In this document: positions 30,152 through 39,685 of the stretch, one piece after another
How positions within the stretch are numbered: position 1 is the stretch's first letter
Layout of the letters: the number at the start of each line of letters is the position of its first letter
DNA from: Terriglobales bacterium
GTDB taxonomy: Bacteria > Acidobacteriota > Terriglobia > Terriglobales > Acidobacteriaceae
NCBI GenBank assembly: GCA_025936825.1
Contig: JAICSO010000001.1
Location: forward strand, 62,001 to 126,000
Direction: 5' to 3'
DNA length: 64,000 nt
Notes under the pieces: generated by a model
Seen by the model: the letters and a program-made list of their open reading frames with translations, nothing else
Database searches by the model: none
Told to the model about the DNA's origin: nothing
Made by a program: the position numbers and the translations under genes

Positions 30152-30280
30152 TTCACCACGGAGACACGGGTCACGGAGAAAACAAATTCACTTCCACGGA
30201 TGCACACGGATAAACACGGATCTTGATCAACTCTTCAGGAATCCGTGTTGATCCGTGTTAATCCGTGGAAAAGAAGTTTT
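30152..30280. repeat. Family D plus nested family E inverted repeat
   Basis: A D arm, TTCACCACGGAGACACGG, precedes an E inverted pair (CCACGGATGCACACGGATAA and its mirror ATCCGTGTTAATCCGTGG) around a loop of about 30 nt. It fills the mraY-murD gap. Confidence 0.85.
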
Positions 30281-30294
30281 GTTGCGCAATGGAA

Positions 30295-31428
30295 TTATCG
30301 CAGCTTCAGAGTAGTTAGTGCGAACAGGGCAAAGATCAGGGATGCGATCCAGAAGCGCACGATGATCTTCGATTCCGACCAGCCCATGAGTTCGAAGTGG
30401 TGATGGATGGGCGCCATTTTGAAAATGCGTTTTTTTCGCAGCTTATAGGAAGCTACCTGCAAGACCACTGATAAGCCTTCGATCACGAACACGCCGCCGA
30501 TGAAGGGGAGCAGCAGTTCCTGCTTGATCATGACAGCGACGGTGCCGATTGCGCCGCCCAGCGCCAATGACCCGACGTCGCCCATAAAGACTTCCGCCGG
30601 ATGGGCGTTGTACCAGAGGAAACCGATGGACGCCCCGACCATCGCTCCGCAAAAGATGGTCAGTTCTCCAACCTGAGGCATGCGCTGCAACTCAAGATAG
30701 TTGGCAAAGGTCGCGTGACCGCTCACATAAGTAAGCACGGTGAGGGCTCCCGCCGCGATGACCGTACAGCCGATAGCCAGACCGTCCAGGCCATCGGTCA
30801 GGTTTACAGCGTTGCTTGAGCCAACTATAACGATGGCCACGAACGCGATGAAAATCAGGAAGGCGATCGGCCAGAGCCCCGGATTATGCATGAAGCGGTC
30901 GATCACCAGGTCCGGTCGGAATTGCTTCACGAAGGGAACCATCAGCTTGGTGGAATACATCCCTTTGGTCTGCATGGCGATGAGCGCCACCGCAATCAGG
31001 ATGCCGACGAGGAATTGCAGGCCCAGCTTCGCACGGGCGGTCAGGCCGAGGTTCCGCTTGTGGATCACCTTCATGTAATCGTCAGTGAAGCCAATGGCGC
31101 CGAAGGCGATAGTCGAGAGCACGGCAAGCCAAACAAAGGCGTTGGTAAGGTCGGCCCAGAGCAGTGTTGGAACGACGATCGAAATCACGATCAGGACGCC
31201 GCCCATCGTCGGCGTACCGGCTTTCTTCTGGTGCGCTTTCGGTCCTTCTTCGCGGATGTATTGGCCGATCTGGAAATCGCGCAGCCGATTGATCACGAGT
31301 GGACCGATGATCAGCCCGGTAAAAAGGGCGGTGAGACTGGCGAACGCGGTGCGGAACGTCAAATAGCGGAAAATTCGGAACGGCGGAAAATAGTGGAATA
31401 ACTTCAGGTACAGCAGCCAGTAGAGCAA
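30295..31428 (-). CDS. mraY: Phospho-N-acetylmuramoyl-pentapeptide transferase
   Basis: 377 aa integral membrane enzyme making lipid I from UDP-MurNAc-pentapeptide and undecaprenyl phosphate. Seen: [52 protein letters not shown] and the cytosolic HHHFE motif ([14 protein letters not shown]). It has about ten membrane helices. Normal length. Confidence 0.97.
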   Translation of the reverse strand: MLYWLLYLKLFHYFPPFRIFRYLTFRTAFASLTALFTGLIIGPLVINRLRDFQIGQYIREEGPKAHQKKAGTPTMGGVLIVISIVVPTLLWADLTNAFVWLAVLSTIAFGAIGFTDDYMKVIHKRNLGLTARAKLGLQFLVGILIAVALIAMQTKGMYSTKLMVPFVKQFRPDLVIDRFMHNPGLWPIAFLIFIAFVAIVIVGSSNAVNLTDGLDGLAIGCTVIAAGALTVLTYVSGHATFANYLELQRMPQVGELTIFCGAMVGASIGFLWYNAHPAEVFMGDVGSLALGGAIGTVAVMIKQELLLPFIGGVFVIEGLSVVLQVASYKLRKKRIFKMAPIHHHFELMGWSESKIIVRFWIASLIFALFALTTLKLR

Positions 31429-31437
31429 TCCGCCTCC

Positions 31438-31556
31438 GGAACCTCGTCCTTGGTCCTTGGTTGTTGGTCGTCGGCCGTCAGGTCTTTCGTAAGATTTCGC
31501 GACAGTGTGACTTTGATTAGCCGACGACCGACGACCGACGACTGACGACTTCTTTC
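31438..31556. repeat. Inverted heptamer arrays (TCGTCGG / CCGACGA)
   Basis: The left array GTCCTTG/GTTGGTCGTCGG (31445-31480) faces the right array CCGACGACCGACGACCGACG (31521-31540), with about 40 nt between. The right array is read as the last 10 codons ([11 protein letters not shown]) and stop of murF. Confidence 0.85.
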
Positions 31557-32908
31557 CAGACTTCCAGCGCCTTTTCCAACTTCACGCCTCGCGATGCCTT
31601 CAGCAGGACGACGTCACTATCTCGCGTGTTCTTCGCCAGCCACTCGCCAGCGGCCTCGGGTGTGGGCACAAACTCTGCTTTTGTTTTCCCGACACTTGCG
31701 CCGGCGACGATCTGCTCGGCCAGGCCTCGAACACCGATTAGCAGGTCGATACCCTTTTCAGCAATATGGCGACCCGACTCGCGATGCATTTCCGCACCCG
31801 CGGGACCGAGTTCCAGCATTTCTCCGGCAACAACGATTCGCCGTTTGCCTGGCATGGCGGCCAGGGCATCGACCATCGCCGCAAGCGCCTTCGGATTGGA
31901 ATTGTAGCAATCATTAATTACGGTGATGTTGCCCAATCGGACAACCTGCCCGCGCTTATCAGCGGCTGAGATGGAACTCAAAGCGGAAACCGCATCGTGC
32001 AGCGTGAAACCGTGATCGAGTGCCACCGCTACCGCCGCGAGCGCATTGAGCACATTGTGCGAGCCGACCAAGGGGAGCGAAGCCCGCTCTCGCTGATCGC
32101 CAACGACGACGTCAAATGCTGAGCCGTTTTCTCCCCCAGGTTCGATGTTCTCAGCGCGAATTGCGGCAGTCGGGCTCAGACCGTACTGCATAACTTTGCC
32201 GCGGAAATCGCGCCCAAACTGCGAAACATATTCGTCGTCGGCATTCAGAACCGCGGTGCCGGTTGCGGGAAGAGACTCAATGAGCTCATACTTCGCACGC
32301 GCGATTCCAGCCAGTGAGTCGAAGAATTCCAAGTGAACCGGCGCAACATTGGTCACGACACCGACTTCAGGCTGCGCGATCTTGGCCAGAGCTGTGATTT
32401 CGCCTGCGTGCGACATTCCCATCTCGATCACTGCGACGTCGTGCTCGGGCTGAACCTTCAGAAGCATGAGCGGCAGGCCAAAATGGTTGTTGAAGTTCCC
32501 TTCGGACTTGTGCACCTTCAGCCGCGTCGCAAGCACGTGGGCAATGGCTTCCTTGGTGGTCGTCTTTCCAGCCGACCCGGTTATTCCGACCAGTGGCTTG
32601 CCCCAGAGTCGTCGGACGCACGTGGCGAGAGTTTGCAGAGCAACCAGCGTGTCGTCAACTGCGATAACCGGAAGTTCCGCGGGGAACGGCTTTTCTCGCG
32701 AGACCACTGCCGCAATCGCTCCCTTTTCGATCGCCTGCGCGACGAAGTCATGCCCGTCCATCTTTTCGCCTTTGACGGCGAAGAAGAGCTCACCGGATTG
32801 GATCGTGCGCGAGTCAATGGAATAGCCGGTTGCGATGCGATCGCCCGCAGCGTGAATTGGCTGGGCGGCTCCCAAGAACTGGGCAATGCGTGACAGTGGA
32901 AGCTTCAT
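31517..32908 (-). CDS. murF: UDP-MurNAc-tripeptide--D-Ala-D-Ala ligase
   Basis: 463 aa Mur ligase completing the pentapeptide. Seen: [69 protein letters not shown] and [11 protein letters not shown]. The start overlaps the murE stop by 4 nt. The natural C-terminus around LEKALEVWK is followed by residues [10 protein letters not shown] encoded by a heptamer array. Confidence 0.96.
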   Translation of the reverse strand: MKLPLSRIAQFLGAAQPIHAAGDRIATGYSIDSRTIQSGELFFAVKGEKMDGHDFVAQAIEKGAIAAVVSREKPFPAELPVIAVDDTLVALQTLATCVRRLWGKPLVGITGSAGKTTTKEAIAHVLATRLKVHKSEGNFNNHFGLPLMLLKVQPEHDVAVIEMGMSHAGEITALAKIAQPEVGVVTNVAPVHLEFFDSLAGIARAKYELIESLPATGTAVLNADDEYVSQFGRDFRGKVMQYGLSPTAAIRAENIEPGGENGSAFDVVVGDQRERASLPLVGSHNVLNALAAVAVALDHGFTLHDAVSALSSISAADKRGQVVRLGNITVINDCYNSNPKALAAMVDALAAMPGKRRIVVAGEMLELGPAGAEMHRESGRHIAEKGIDLLIGVRGLAEQIVAGASVGKTKAEFVPTPEAAGEWLAKNTRDSDVVLLKASRGVKLEKALEVWKEVVSRRSSVVG

Positions 32909-34416
32909 GCCGTAACTTTTGCGGCGCTGTTGGTGTAACCGAGCTCACGCAGGACTCCGGCGGCCACTTCGCGGTCGTCGAACGGCGTAGTTCCGGTCCG
33001 TGAAATTTGGATCTTCTCGTGTCCCTTACCTGCAATGAGCACGATATCGTCGGATCGGGCCTCGCCGATGGCCAGCGCAATGGCAGCGCGGCGATCTGGC
33101 TCGGTCTTATAGCGGGCACCGGAGCGCTGCAGGCCGACGACCGCGTCGTTGATGATCGCTAGTGGATCTTCGCTGCGGGGATTGTCCGAGGTCAGCACCA
33201 CGAAATCGCTTCCCTTCCCCGCTGCCTCGCCCATCAGCGGGCGCTTCGTGCGGTCACGATCGCCACCACAGCCGAAAACCGTGATGACGCGTCCAGAATT
33301 CTGCTTCACAAATTCGCGGGCGAGAGAAGTGAGATTGCGCAGCGCGTCGTCGGTGTGCGCGTAATCAACGATCACGGTAAAGGGTTGTCCGCAATCGACG
33401 CCTTCGAATCGTCCAGGAACGGCTTTCAGCGCGGCAACGCCCGCGGCAATGGATTCCAGCGAACACCCCCGCGCTACGCCAGCAGCGCTGGCAGCGAGGA
33501 TGTTGTAGACGTTCACGCGGCCGATTAAAGAAGAACTGATCGCGACATCACCTCTAGGTGAATTCAGGTGAAACCGGGTTCCTCGCGGCGTGATCTCAAC
33601 CTTCGTCGCGTGGAAATCCGCCTTGGACCCGCCGTAAGTAAGAATCTCAGAGCTATGGCTCTTGCTGAATTCCGCCAGTTTCATCGCGTATTCATCGTCG
33701 GAATTCAAAACGGCAACTCGCGGCGGAGGGGCGCCGGAGCCAGCGAACAGAATCTTTTTCGCCGCGAAGTACTCCTCCATAGACTTGTGATAGTCGAGAT
33801 GGTCGCGAGTCAGGTTGGTGAATACGGCGACATCAAAGGGAATACCGTAAGTTCGTCCTTGAGCCAGCGCGTGGGAAGAAACCTCCATCACTGCTTCGGT
33901 GCCGCTGGCCGCGACAGTTTCGCAGAACAGGCGCTGCAGGTCCAGGGACTCCGGCGTGGTATGGGGAGCGGGAAGGACTTTTCCCCCAACGTGATACTCA
34001 ATCGTGCCAACCAGCGCGCCATTGCGTCCGGCTGCACGTAGAATCGCCTCAATCAGAAACGCAGTCGTGCTTTTGCCGTTCGTCCCGGTAATGCCGGTGA
34101 TGCCGAGCTTGCTAGCGGGATGCTTGTAGAAGTTGGCGCTCAGAGTTGCCAACGCGCGGCGTCCATGCTGAACTCGGGCGCACGCGATTTCTCCAGGCTC
34201 ATGATCGGAGTCCGTCACAACCGCAACGGCGCCGGCCGCGATTGCGTGGTCGATGAACCGATTGCCGTCGCTGGTCTCTCCGCGCATGGCGACGAAAAGG
34301 GTCCCTGGTTTCACCCTGCGCGAGTCGTATTCGATCGCGGAGACCTCCGGATTGTGGGCGGCCTGCGTACGAGAGGCAACCAGTTCCACCCCGTCTAATA
34401 ATTCCAGGAACTTCAT
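32905..34416 (-). CDS. murE: UDP-MurNAc-L-Ala-D-Glu: meso-diaminopimelate ligase
   Basis: 503 aa Mur ligase adding the third residue. Seen: YDSRRVKPGTLFVAMRGE, ITGTNGKSTTAFLIEAI, NLTRDHLDYHKSMEEY, VDYAHTDDALRNL and TSDNPRSEDP. DNPR is the signature for meso-diaminopimelate rather than lysine, so the wall is DAP-type, as in Gram-negatives. It is translationally coupled to murF. Confidence 0.97.
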   Translation of the reverse strand: MKFLELLDGVELVASRTQAAHNPEVSAIEYDSRRVKPGTLFVAMRGETSDGNRFIDHAIAAGAVAVVTDSDHEPGEIACARVQHGRRALATLSANFYKHPASKLGITGITGTNGKSTTAFLIEAILRAAGRNGALVGTIEYHVGGKVLPAPHTTPESLDLQRLFCETVAASGTEAVMEVSSHALAQGRTYGIPFDVAVFTNLTRDHLDYHKSMEEYFAAKKILFAGSGAPPPRVAVLNSDDEYAMKLAEFSKSHSSEILTYGGSKADFHATKVEITPRGTRFHLNSPRGDVAISSSLIGRVNVYNILAASAAGVARGCSLESIAAGVAALKAVPGRFEGVDCGQPFTVIVDYAHTDDALRNLTSLAREFVKQNSGRVITVFGCGGDRDRTKRPLMGEAAGKGSDFVVLTSDNPRSEDPLAIINDAVVGLQRSGARYKTEPDRRAAIALAIGEARSDDIVLIAGKGHEKIQISRTGTTPFDDREVAAGVLRELGYTNSAAKVTA

Positions 34417-34454
34417 TGGTCTTGATTGTATTGCAAGTTAGTAAACATCAGAAA

Positions 34455-34665
34455 ACTTACTCAGCGCGGAGCCACAGAGACACGGAAAATCACAATGCCG
34501 AACGGGCTGGATACTCGGCGAACGCGGTGTCAGTGGTAGGGATCTTTGTTTCCCCCAAGTTCACATCGGGCAACACAAAAGCGAGGTATTTTGAATATGA
34601 TTGCAGCGGATTTATCTCGGAGCTTGTAATTTCTCTGTTCTCCGTGTCTCGTGGTGAATAGCTCT
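34455..34665. repeat. Family D inverted repeat between murE and gntR
   Basis: The left arm is GCGGAGCCACAGAGACACGG (34463-34482) and the right arm is TCTCCGTGTCTCGTGGTG (34639-34656), with about 150 nt of unique sequence between. It fills the gap of about 270 nt between the two diverging genes. No further gene is seen. Confidence 0.75.
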
Positions 34666-34688
34666 TGCAAGGCTTAAGATAGCTTGCC

Positions 34689-35597
34689 ATGCAGCTCTGG
34701 TTCTCGCGGCAAAGTGACATCAGCATTCGGGAGCAACTGGCGACCCAGATCGTCCTGGCAATTGTTAGCGGGGAACTGGCGCCTGGCCAGCGCCTGCCGA
34801 GCACCAGGGAACTCGCGCGTCGATTTCGCTTGCACCCGAACACCGTCAGCGCTGGCTACAAACAGCTCGAAGAGGGTAATTGGCTCGAATTCCGCAAGGG
34901 CAGCGGAGTGTATGTGAGGGCAACCCCACCGGAAAACCGGAACGGGCAAGTCGGACTCGATCGGCTGATTGGAGACTTCTTCCGCTCGGCCAGAAAACTG
35001 AACACGCCCTTGGCCGTGGTGCGCGAGCGGCTTAGGCAGTGGCTGGACATTCAACCTCCGGACCACTTTCTGCTAATCGAACCCGACATGCAGCTAGCAC
35101 AAATTATCGCGAGTGAGATGAAAGCTGCGGTATTACTGCCGGTCAAGACGGCTGCGGATGTTGCCTCCGCGACTTTCCCCGGCGCGATTCCTGTTGTTCT
35201 TTCCGCCTCGAGCAAGAAGTTGAAGAATCTAGGATCCCTCAATGGAGACGTACTTACGGTGCACCTTCGCTCCGCGCGCGAGTCGCTGGCGGCGTACCTC
35301 CCCGTCATTCCTTCAATATTGGTGGGCATCGCCTCCGGCTGGCAGCCGTTTCTTAAGAATGCGAGCACCATGCTCGTTTCGGCTGGATTCCATCCCGATT
35401 GTCTTCTACTGCGGGACACTTCCAAGTCCGCTTGGAAGCGCGGCTTGCACGAGACAGCAGCGGTGGTGTGCGATTCACTGACCGCCAGCACTCTTGATGG
35501 ACATCCGCGCGTGATTACGTTTGCGTTGCTGTCCCAAGAAAGCATTGACGAATTGCGCCGGTACGAGCAGCTCATCCGCGATCCGCTTATGGCATGA
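34689..35597 (+). CDS. GntR-family transcriptional regulator inside the dcw cluster
   Basis: 302 aa. The N-terminal winged helix (about 1-75), IREQLATQIVLAIVSGELAPGQRLPSTRELARRF...NTVSAGYKQLEEGNWLEFRKGSGVYV (shown in part), is of the YtrA/MocR-like type. The C-terminal part of about 200 residues has no aminotransferase or UTRA signature; it looks like a mixed alpha/beta ligand domain (VVLSASSKKLKNL, PVIPSILVGIASGWQPFL). It is on the opposite strand to ftsI and murE, which flank it. The target is unknown; control of wall genes is only suggested by position. Confidence 0.85.
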   Translation: MQLWFSRQSDISIREQLATQIVLAIVSGELAPGQRLPSTRELARRFRLHPNTVSAGYKQLEEGNWLEFRKGSGVYVRATPPENRNGQVGLDRLIGDFFRSARKLNTPLAVVRERLRQWLDIQPPDHFLLIEPDMQLAQIIASEMKAAVLLPVKTAADVASATFPGAIPVVLSASSKKLKNLGSLNGDVLTVHLRSARESLAAYLPVIPSILVGIASGWQPFLKNASTMLVSAGFHPDCLLLRDTSKSAWKRGLHETAAVVCDSLTASTLDGHPRVITFALLSQESIDELRRYEQLIRDPLMA

Positions 35598-35622
35598 ATC
35601 GGTTTGAGACAGATTCGGCCCC

Positions 35623-37812
35623 CTACCGCCCAAACTTCACCGTGATGCGGGTGCCGCTGGCTACATGTGAACCGGGGGCCGGGGATTGATCCAGCGCTTT
35701 TCCGCTACCGACGACGTCGAGCTCCAGCCCGCTGTCCTGCGCCATCTCAATCGAGGATCGCACAGACTTACCGAGGAAGGATGGGACGACGATCCCGCCC
35801 TGCTCGACATCCACGACCACCGTTCCGTTGGTGGGACTGGGCAGGGCAGAATTTTCGGCTGACGCTACGGGAGTGCTGACTCTCTCTGACGTGACCGCCT
35901 CGGTTTGTCGGAGCGCTGCTGTGACTACGCTGCCCGAGGTGGAGGGCCGTGCCGAAGAGCTTGCTGAGGCGTTCGCAGGCGCCTTGGCATCCGCCAGAGT
36001 ATCGGCAGGCTGAGTTTCGTCGATGCTGTCGCCCGGATGGTCGGGAGAGCCCTCCTCGAGATCCTTGTCGTTCGCCTTGGCTCGCGCCAGCAGGACTTTG
36101 TTGGTCGGAATTTCCGTGTCGTGCGGCGTGTGCATGTATTCCAGCACCTGTTGCGCAATGCGGTTGAACACCGGCGCACCTTGCCAGCCACCTTCGCGCT
36201 GGGTGATGGTAGGAGCGATCGGGGAATCAAAGATGACCACCACAGTAATCGCCGGGTTGTTGATGGGGGCGAATCCAGCGAAGGATGCGTAGAAATTAGT
36301 GTGGGAATATTTGTGCGTGGCCGGATCGAACTTCTGCGCCGTCCCTGTCTTGCCGGCGGCACTATAACCCACCAGCCCGGCTTTGCGCCCGGTGCCGTGC
36401 AGCACGACACTTTGCATCATTTGCCGCATCTCCGCTGCGGTTTGCGCCGAGAGTACCCGGCGCTCGTTCACCGGATGAAATGCGATGGTTTGCGGCGCCG
36501 TTTGGGGTTGAGCTTCGCCAGCCATGATTCGCGGGGCCAACATGACGCCGTCGTTGGCAATACTTGAGACCATCGCAGAGAGTTGCACCGCGGAAATGCC
36601 GATCTCCTGCCCCATGGAGATCGCGCCGATGGAGACCTTCGACCATCGGCTCAGGGGTTTTGTCATGCCCCGTGTCTCGCCGGGGAGTTCTATTCCGGTC
36701 TGCTGCCCGAACCCGAAGGCGCGAATGTATTTGTACATGCGCTCCTCGCCCATACGCAGCGCAATTTTGATTGCGCCTACATCGCTGGACTGCGCCAGAA
36801 CTTCAGAAACCGGCATCACTCCCCAGGGATGCCAGTCGTGAATACGATGGCCAAACAACACGATCGATCCGCGCTGGCAATCGATCAGTTCATCCGGCCG
36901 TGCCAGACCTTGATCGACCGCAGCGGAAATCGTAACCAACTTAAAGGTTGAGCCCGGCTCATAGACATCGCTGATCGCGTGATTCTTGAGTCTGGCAGGT
37001 GTGATCTCACTGGAGATGTTGGGATTGAAGGTCGGACGATTGGCCAGTGCCAGGATTTCACCGGTGTGCGGATTTTCGACGATCACGGTCCCAGAAAGCG
37101 CATGATTCTGGTCCATGGCGGTCTCCAGCTCACGTTCTGCGATGTGCTGGATCTTCTCGTCGATTGTCAGGACGATGTTTTCGCCGGGTTCAGGTTGTTT
37201 CTCGACGCTGCCAAACCACTTCTTACGTGCATCGACAGAGATCAGCATTTGGCCGGGGCGCCCGTGAAGCTGATCTTCATACTCTCGCTCGATGCCGCTC
37301 AGACCTTTGTCATCCATGCCGACATAGCCGAGCACCTGGGCCGCAAGGTCTCCCTTCGGGTAATAACGCTTGGATTCTTTCTGGAAGTAAATGCCGCGCA
37401 GGTTCAGCGAGCGGATGCGTTCGGAGATGTCAGGATCCGGTTTGCGCGCCACCCAGCAGAAACTCTTGGATGCCTCGCAGCGCGCATTTAACTCGCGGGG
37501 GTCCTGCTTAGTGATGCGGGCCAGCAGTGACATAGTGCTGGCAGGCTTTGGCATTTCGGTAGGAATGGCGAAGATGGAGTCCACATTGATGGACATGGCC
37601 AGCTGGTTGCCGTAGCGGTCGTAAATTATCCCCCGACGAGCAGAGACTTCCTCGGTACGCTGTTGCTGGTGCTGAGCACGCTGCTCGAAAGTCCCGTAGC
37701 GGAAGATCTGGAGATAAACCAGCCGGGCGCAAATGCCACAGCACCATAGAACAAAAAGGCCGGCGAGAAGGTAAAGGCGGAAGCTCGTGCTGTTGCGCGC
37801 TGTGCTGGCCAC
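35623..37812 (-). CDS. ftsI: Division transpeptidase FtsI (PBP3-type) with PASTA domain
   Basis: 729 aa class B penicillin-binding protein. One N-terminal membrane helix (about 12-30), a dimerisation domain with RRGIIYDRYGNQLA, then the transpeptidase motifs: SxxK in YEPGSTFKLV, SxN-equivalent SSD in LAQSSDVGAIK, and KTG in AAGKTGTAQKF. A Ser/Ala/Pro-rich linker of about 80 residues leads to one C-terminal PASTA domain (VPSFLGKSVRSSIEMAQDSGL...SGTRITVKFG). PASTA-bearing FtsI is unusual for E. coli-like cells but known in several phyla. Confidence 0.95.
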   Translation of the reverse strand: MASTARNSTSFRLYLLAGLFVLWCCGICARLVYLQIFRYGTFEQRAQHQQQRTEEVSARRGIIYDRYGNQLAMSINVDSIFAIPTEMPKPASTMSLLARITKQDPRELNARCEASKSFCWVARKPDPDISERIRSLNLRGIYFQKESKRYYPKGDLAAQVLGYVGMDDKGLSGIEREYEDQLHGRPGQMLISVDARKKWFGSVEKQPEPGENIVLTIDEKIQHIAERELETAMDQNHALSGTVIVENPHTGEILALANRPTFNPNISSEITPARLKNHAISDVYEPGSTFKLVTISAAVDQGLARPDELIDCQRGSIVLFGHRIHDWHPWGVMPVSEVLAQSSDVGAIKIALRMGEERMYKYIRAFGFGQQTGIELPGETRGMTKPLSRWSKVSIGAISMGQEIGISAVQLSAMVSSIANDGVMLAPRIMAGEAQPQTAPQTIAFHPVNERRVLSAQTAAEMRQMMQSVVLHGTGRKAGLVGYSAAGKTGTAQKFDPATHKYSHTNFYASFAGFAPINNPAITVVVIFDSPIAPTITQREGGWQGAPVFNRIAQQVLEYMHTPHDTEIPTNKVLLARAKANDKDLEEGSPDHPGDSIDETQPADTLADAKAPANASASSSARPSTSGSVVTAALRQTEAVTSERVSTPVASAENSALPSPTNGTVVVDVEQGGIVVPSFLGKSVRSSIEMAQDSGLELDVVGSGKALDQSPAPGSHVASGTRITVKFGR

Positions 37813-37871
37813 AGATTCTCTCAGACAAATATGGCGGCCGGTTAGCCGCCTAGCTCAAAACACAATTAAAG

Positions 37872-38030
37872 TTGTCATTTCGAGCGAAGCACGGCGGTTC
37901 GCTTGCGAATCGTCGTGCGAAGTCGAGAAACCTGCTTTTCGTTCGTAGCGAGAAAAAAGCAGGTTCCTCGACTCCGCTAAATCATTCGCGAGCGAATGAT
38001 CCAACTTCGCTCGGAATGACAGTGCTACAA
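37872..38030. repeat. Family B repeat between ftsL and ftsI
   Basis: The arms GTCATTTCGAGCGAAGC and CTTCGCTCGGAATGAC enclose AGCAGGTTCCTCGACT and TCATTCGCGAGCGAATGA modules. It is a long symmetric structure and the sequence family matches 15551-15645 and 44583-44652. Confidence 0.85.
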
Positions 38031-38034
38031 AATA

Positions 38035-38490
38035 TCACCGCGCTGAAACCACTGCTACTGGCGTCAAGCTTGCTACCACCGAACCTGCGGCCTCCGGCAT
38101 CGAGCTGTCCATGCGAACGACTTGCCCGGCCTGAGGCGACTGCAATCCCATTTCTCGCGCAATGCGATCAATTCTTTCCGGATCGCGCAGCGTCGCTTCT
38201 TCCAGGCTCAGCGCGCGGTTCATCTCGACCAGGTTCGTCCGCTGCGATTTCAGTGCTTCAATCTTGTAGCCATACTCAATGGCCTTGAAGTGCTGGAACG
38301 CGTATCCCATCACCAGCACGAACAGGCATGCGAGGGCAATTCCGAACTGGCGCATCTCGCGTGTGCGCCGCGGATCTTCCACTTTCACCAGCCGCGAATT
38401 ATCGATCGCCTTGGTGAAGTAGATTTCAGGCGTACCGGACCATGTCCGGCGACGAGGAGCGATAGGAACCTGAACCGCGGCGGCCGCCAT
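38035..38490 (-). CDS. ftsL: FtsL-like cell division protein
   Basis: 151 aa from ATG 38490 (MAAAAVQVPIAPRRR). One membrane segment (FGIALACLFVLVMGYAFQHF, about 65-85) is followed by a coiled-coil/leucine region (YKIEALKSQRTNLVEMNRALSLEEATLRDPERIDRIAREMG, shown as the FtsL-type heptads). This gives the topology and position expected of FtsL. It starts one base after the stop of the upstream 54-codon gene. The sequence is too diverged for more than a topology-based call. Confidence 0.8.
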   Translation of the reverse strand: MAAAAVQVPIAPRRRTWSGTPEIYFTKAIDNSRLVKVEDPRRTREMRQFGIALACLFVLVMGYAFQHFKAIEYGYKIEALKSQRTNLVEMNRALSLEEATLRDPERIDRIAREMGLQSPQAGQVVRMDSSMPEAAGSVVASLTPVAVVSAR

Positions 38491-38491
38491 A

Positions 38492-38656
38492 TTAAGCCAC
38501 CCCTGCGAGTTCGTAGGTGCCCTGGCTCGCGAGCTCGTTCTGCGCGACTGCGTACCAGTATTCGAGTTTGGATTCCTGCTCCGGGTCGAGGCGGAAGCTG
38601 GTTTCCGCGCGTTCAACCGTCGAGATCAGTTCGTCAATCAGTGTTCCTGTAAACAT
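38492..38656 (-). CDS. Small 54-residue protein between rsmH and ftsL
   Basis: ATG 38656 has AAGGGG about 8 nt upstream. The acidic helical sequence includes LIDELISTVERAETSFRLD and YWYAVAQNELASQG. The TAA stop is one base from the ftsL ATG (TAATATG), so the two are coupled. It has no motif I can name. It looks like a real gene from the ribosome site, spacing and composition, and may be an ftsL-associated division factor; that is inference. Confidence 0.6.
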   Translation of the reverse strand: MFTGTLIDELISTVERAETSFRLDPEQESKLEYWYAVAQNELASQGTYELAGVA

Positions 38657-38734
38657 CCAAGTTCCCCTTGCGTGAATTCCTACCTGCAGAACATTTCCGG
38701 AGCGTTGCGGCACTCTCTTTGTACTGCTGTACGT

Positions 38735-39685
38735 CTAAACTCTTTCCGCTGTCCGCAATTTCGCGCTGCGGGCCCGCGGGTTCAAAGCGATCTCGTCTTC
38801 ACTCGGCGTTACCGGCTTCTTGGTCAGCAACTTGTACTGACCTTGCCTCGCGCCCTCTCGCATCGCGTCCTTCACGATGCGGTCTTCCAGCGAGTGGAAG
38901 CTGATGATCACCAGCCTGCCACCCGGTTTCAGCAACTGCGGCGCTGCTTCCAGCAACTGCCGCAGATCGTCCAGTTCGCGGTTTACGAAGATTCGGAGAG
39001 CTTGAAACGTCAGCGTCGCGGGATGAATTCTGCGTTCAGCCTGATTCATTGGCCGGGCCGCGGCTGAAACGACCGCTGCTAAATGCGCAGTGGATCGTAT
39101 CGGCCGCGACCGGACAATGGCTCTGGCGATTCTCCGCGACCTCCTTTCCTCACCGAATTCGTAAATCAGATCGGCAAGCTCATGCTCGTCGAACTGGTTT
39201 ACCACTTGATCGGCGGTCAACTCTGACTGCGGATTCATCCGCATATCCAGAGGCCCTTCCGCCTGAAAACTAAAGCCGCGCGTGGGATCGGAGAATTGAG
39301 GGCTGCTGACGCCGAGGTCGGCGAGAATTCCGTCAACCCTGTCGTCGGTCGTCGGTCGTCGGTCGTCGGCAACAGCTGCGAACGATCCGTGGATCAGTTC
39401 GATGGTCGGCCAGTCTTCCAGCCTGACGCCTGAAGCCTGAAGCCTGATGCCCGCTCTCTGCAGCGCTGCCAGATCCTTATCGAAGCCAATCAAACGACCC
39501 GGTGCGCCGAGGCGTCTTGCGATTTCGTAACTGTGCCCGCCTAGGCCCACCGTGCAATCGATATAGGTCCCGCCACGCTTGACGGCTAAAAAGTCGATCG
39601 CTTCTTTTAAAAGAACCGGAACATGGCCAAACTCGTTGCTGCCATGCCCACCCCGCTCGGGGGTGTCTGCCAAACCCTTGCCCAC
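38735..39685 (-). CDS. rsmH: 16S rRNA m4C1402 methyltransferase RsmH (MraW)
   Basis: 316 aa. It starts at GTG 39685, overlapping the mraZ stop by one base (TAGTG). Seen: HVPVLLKEAIDFL, SAM site DCTVGLGGHSYEIA, LADLGVSSPQFSDPTRGFSF, GPLDMRMNP, HPATLTFQALRIFVNREL and GGRLVIISFHSLEDRIVK. Two loops flanking IELIHGSF are encoded by heptamer arrays (RLQASGVRLEDW and [11 protein letters not shown]). The frame is intact and all catalytic motifs remain. Confidence 0.95.
   Translation of the reverse strand: MGKGLADTPERGGHGSNEFGHVPVLLKEAIDFLAVKRGGTYIDCTVGLGGHSYEIARRLGAPGRLIGFDKDLAALQRAGIRLQASGVRLEDWPTIELIHGSFAAVADDRRPTTDDRVDGILADLGVSSPQFSDPTRGFSFQAEGPLDMRMNPQSELTADQVVNQFDEHELADLIYEFGEERRSRRIARAIVRSRPIRSTAHLAAVVSAAARPMNQAERRIHPATLTFQALRIFVNRELDDLRQLLEAAPQLLKPGGRLVIISFHSLEDRIVKDAMREGARQGQYKLLTKKPVTPSEDEIALNPRARSAKLRTAERV
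39342..39369. repeat. Four exact TCGTCGG heptamers inside rsmH
   Basis: 28 nt, four tandem perfect copies. They encode [11 protein letters not shown] before VDGILADLG. The same heptamer is found between mraY and murF. Confidence 0.9.
39422..39449. repeat. Four CCTGANG heptamers inside rsmH
   Basis: 28 nt: CCTGACG, CCTGAAG, CCTGAAG, CCTGATG. The unit is related to the arms at 12264-12322 and 12854-12899 and to 57243-57275. Confidence 0.9.
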
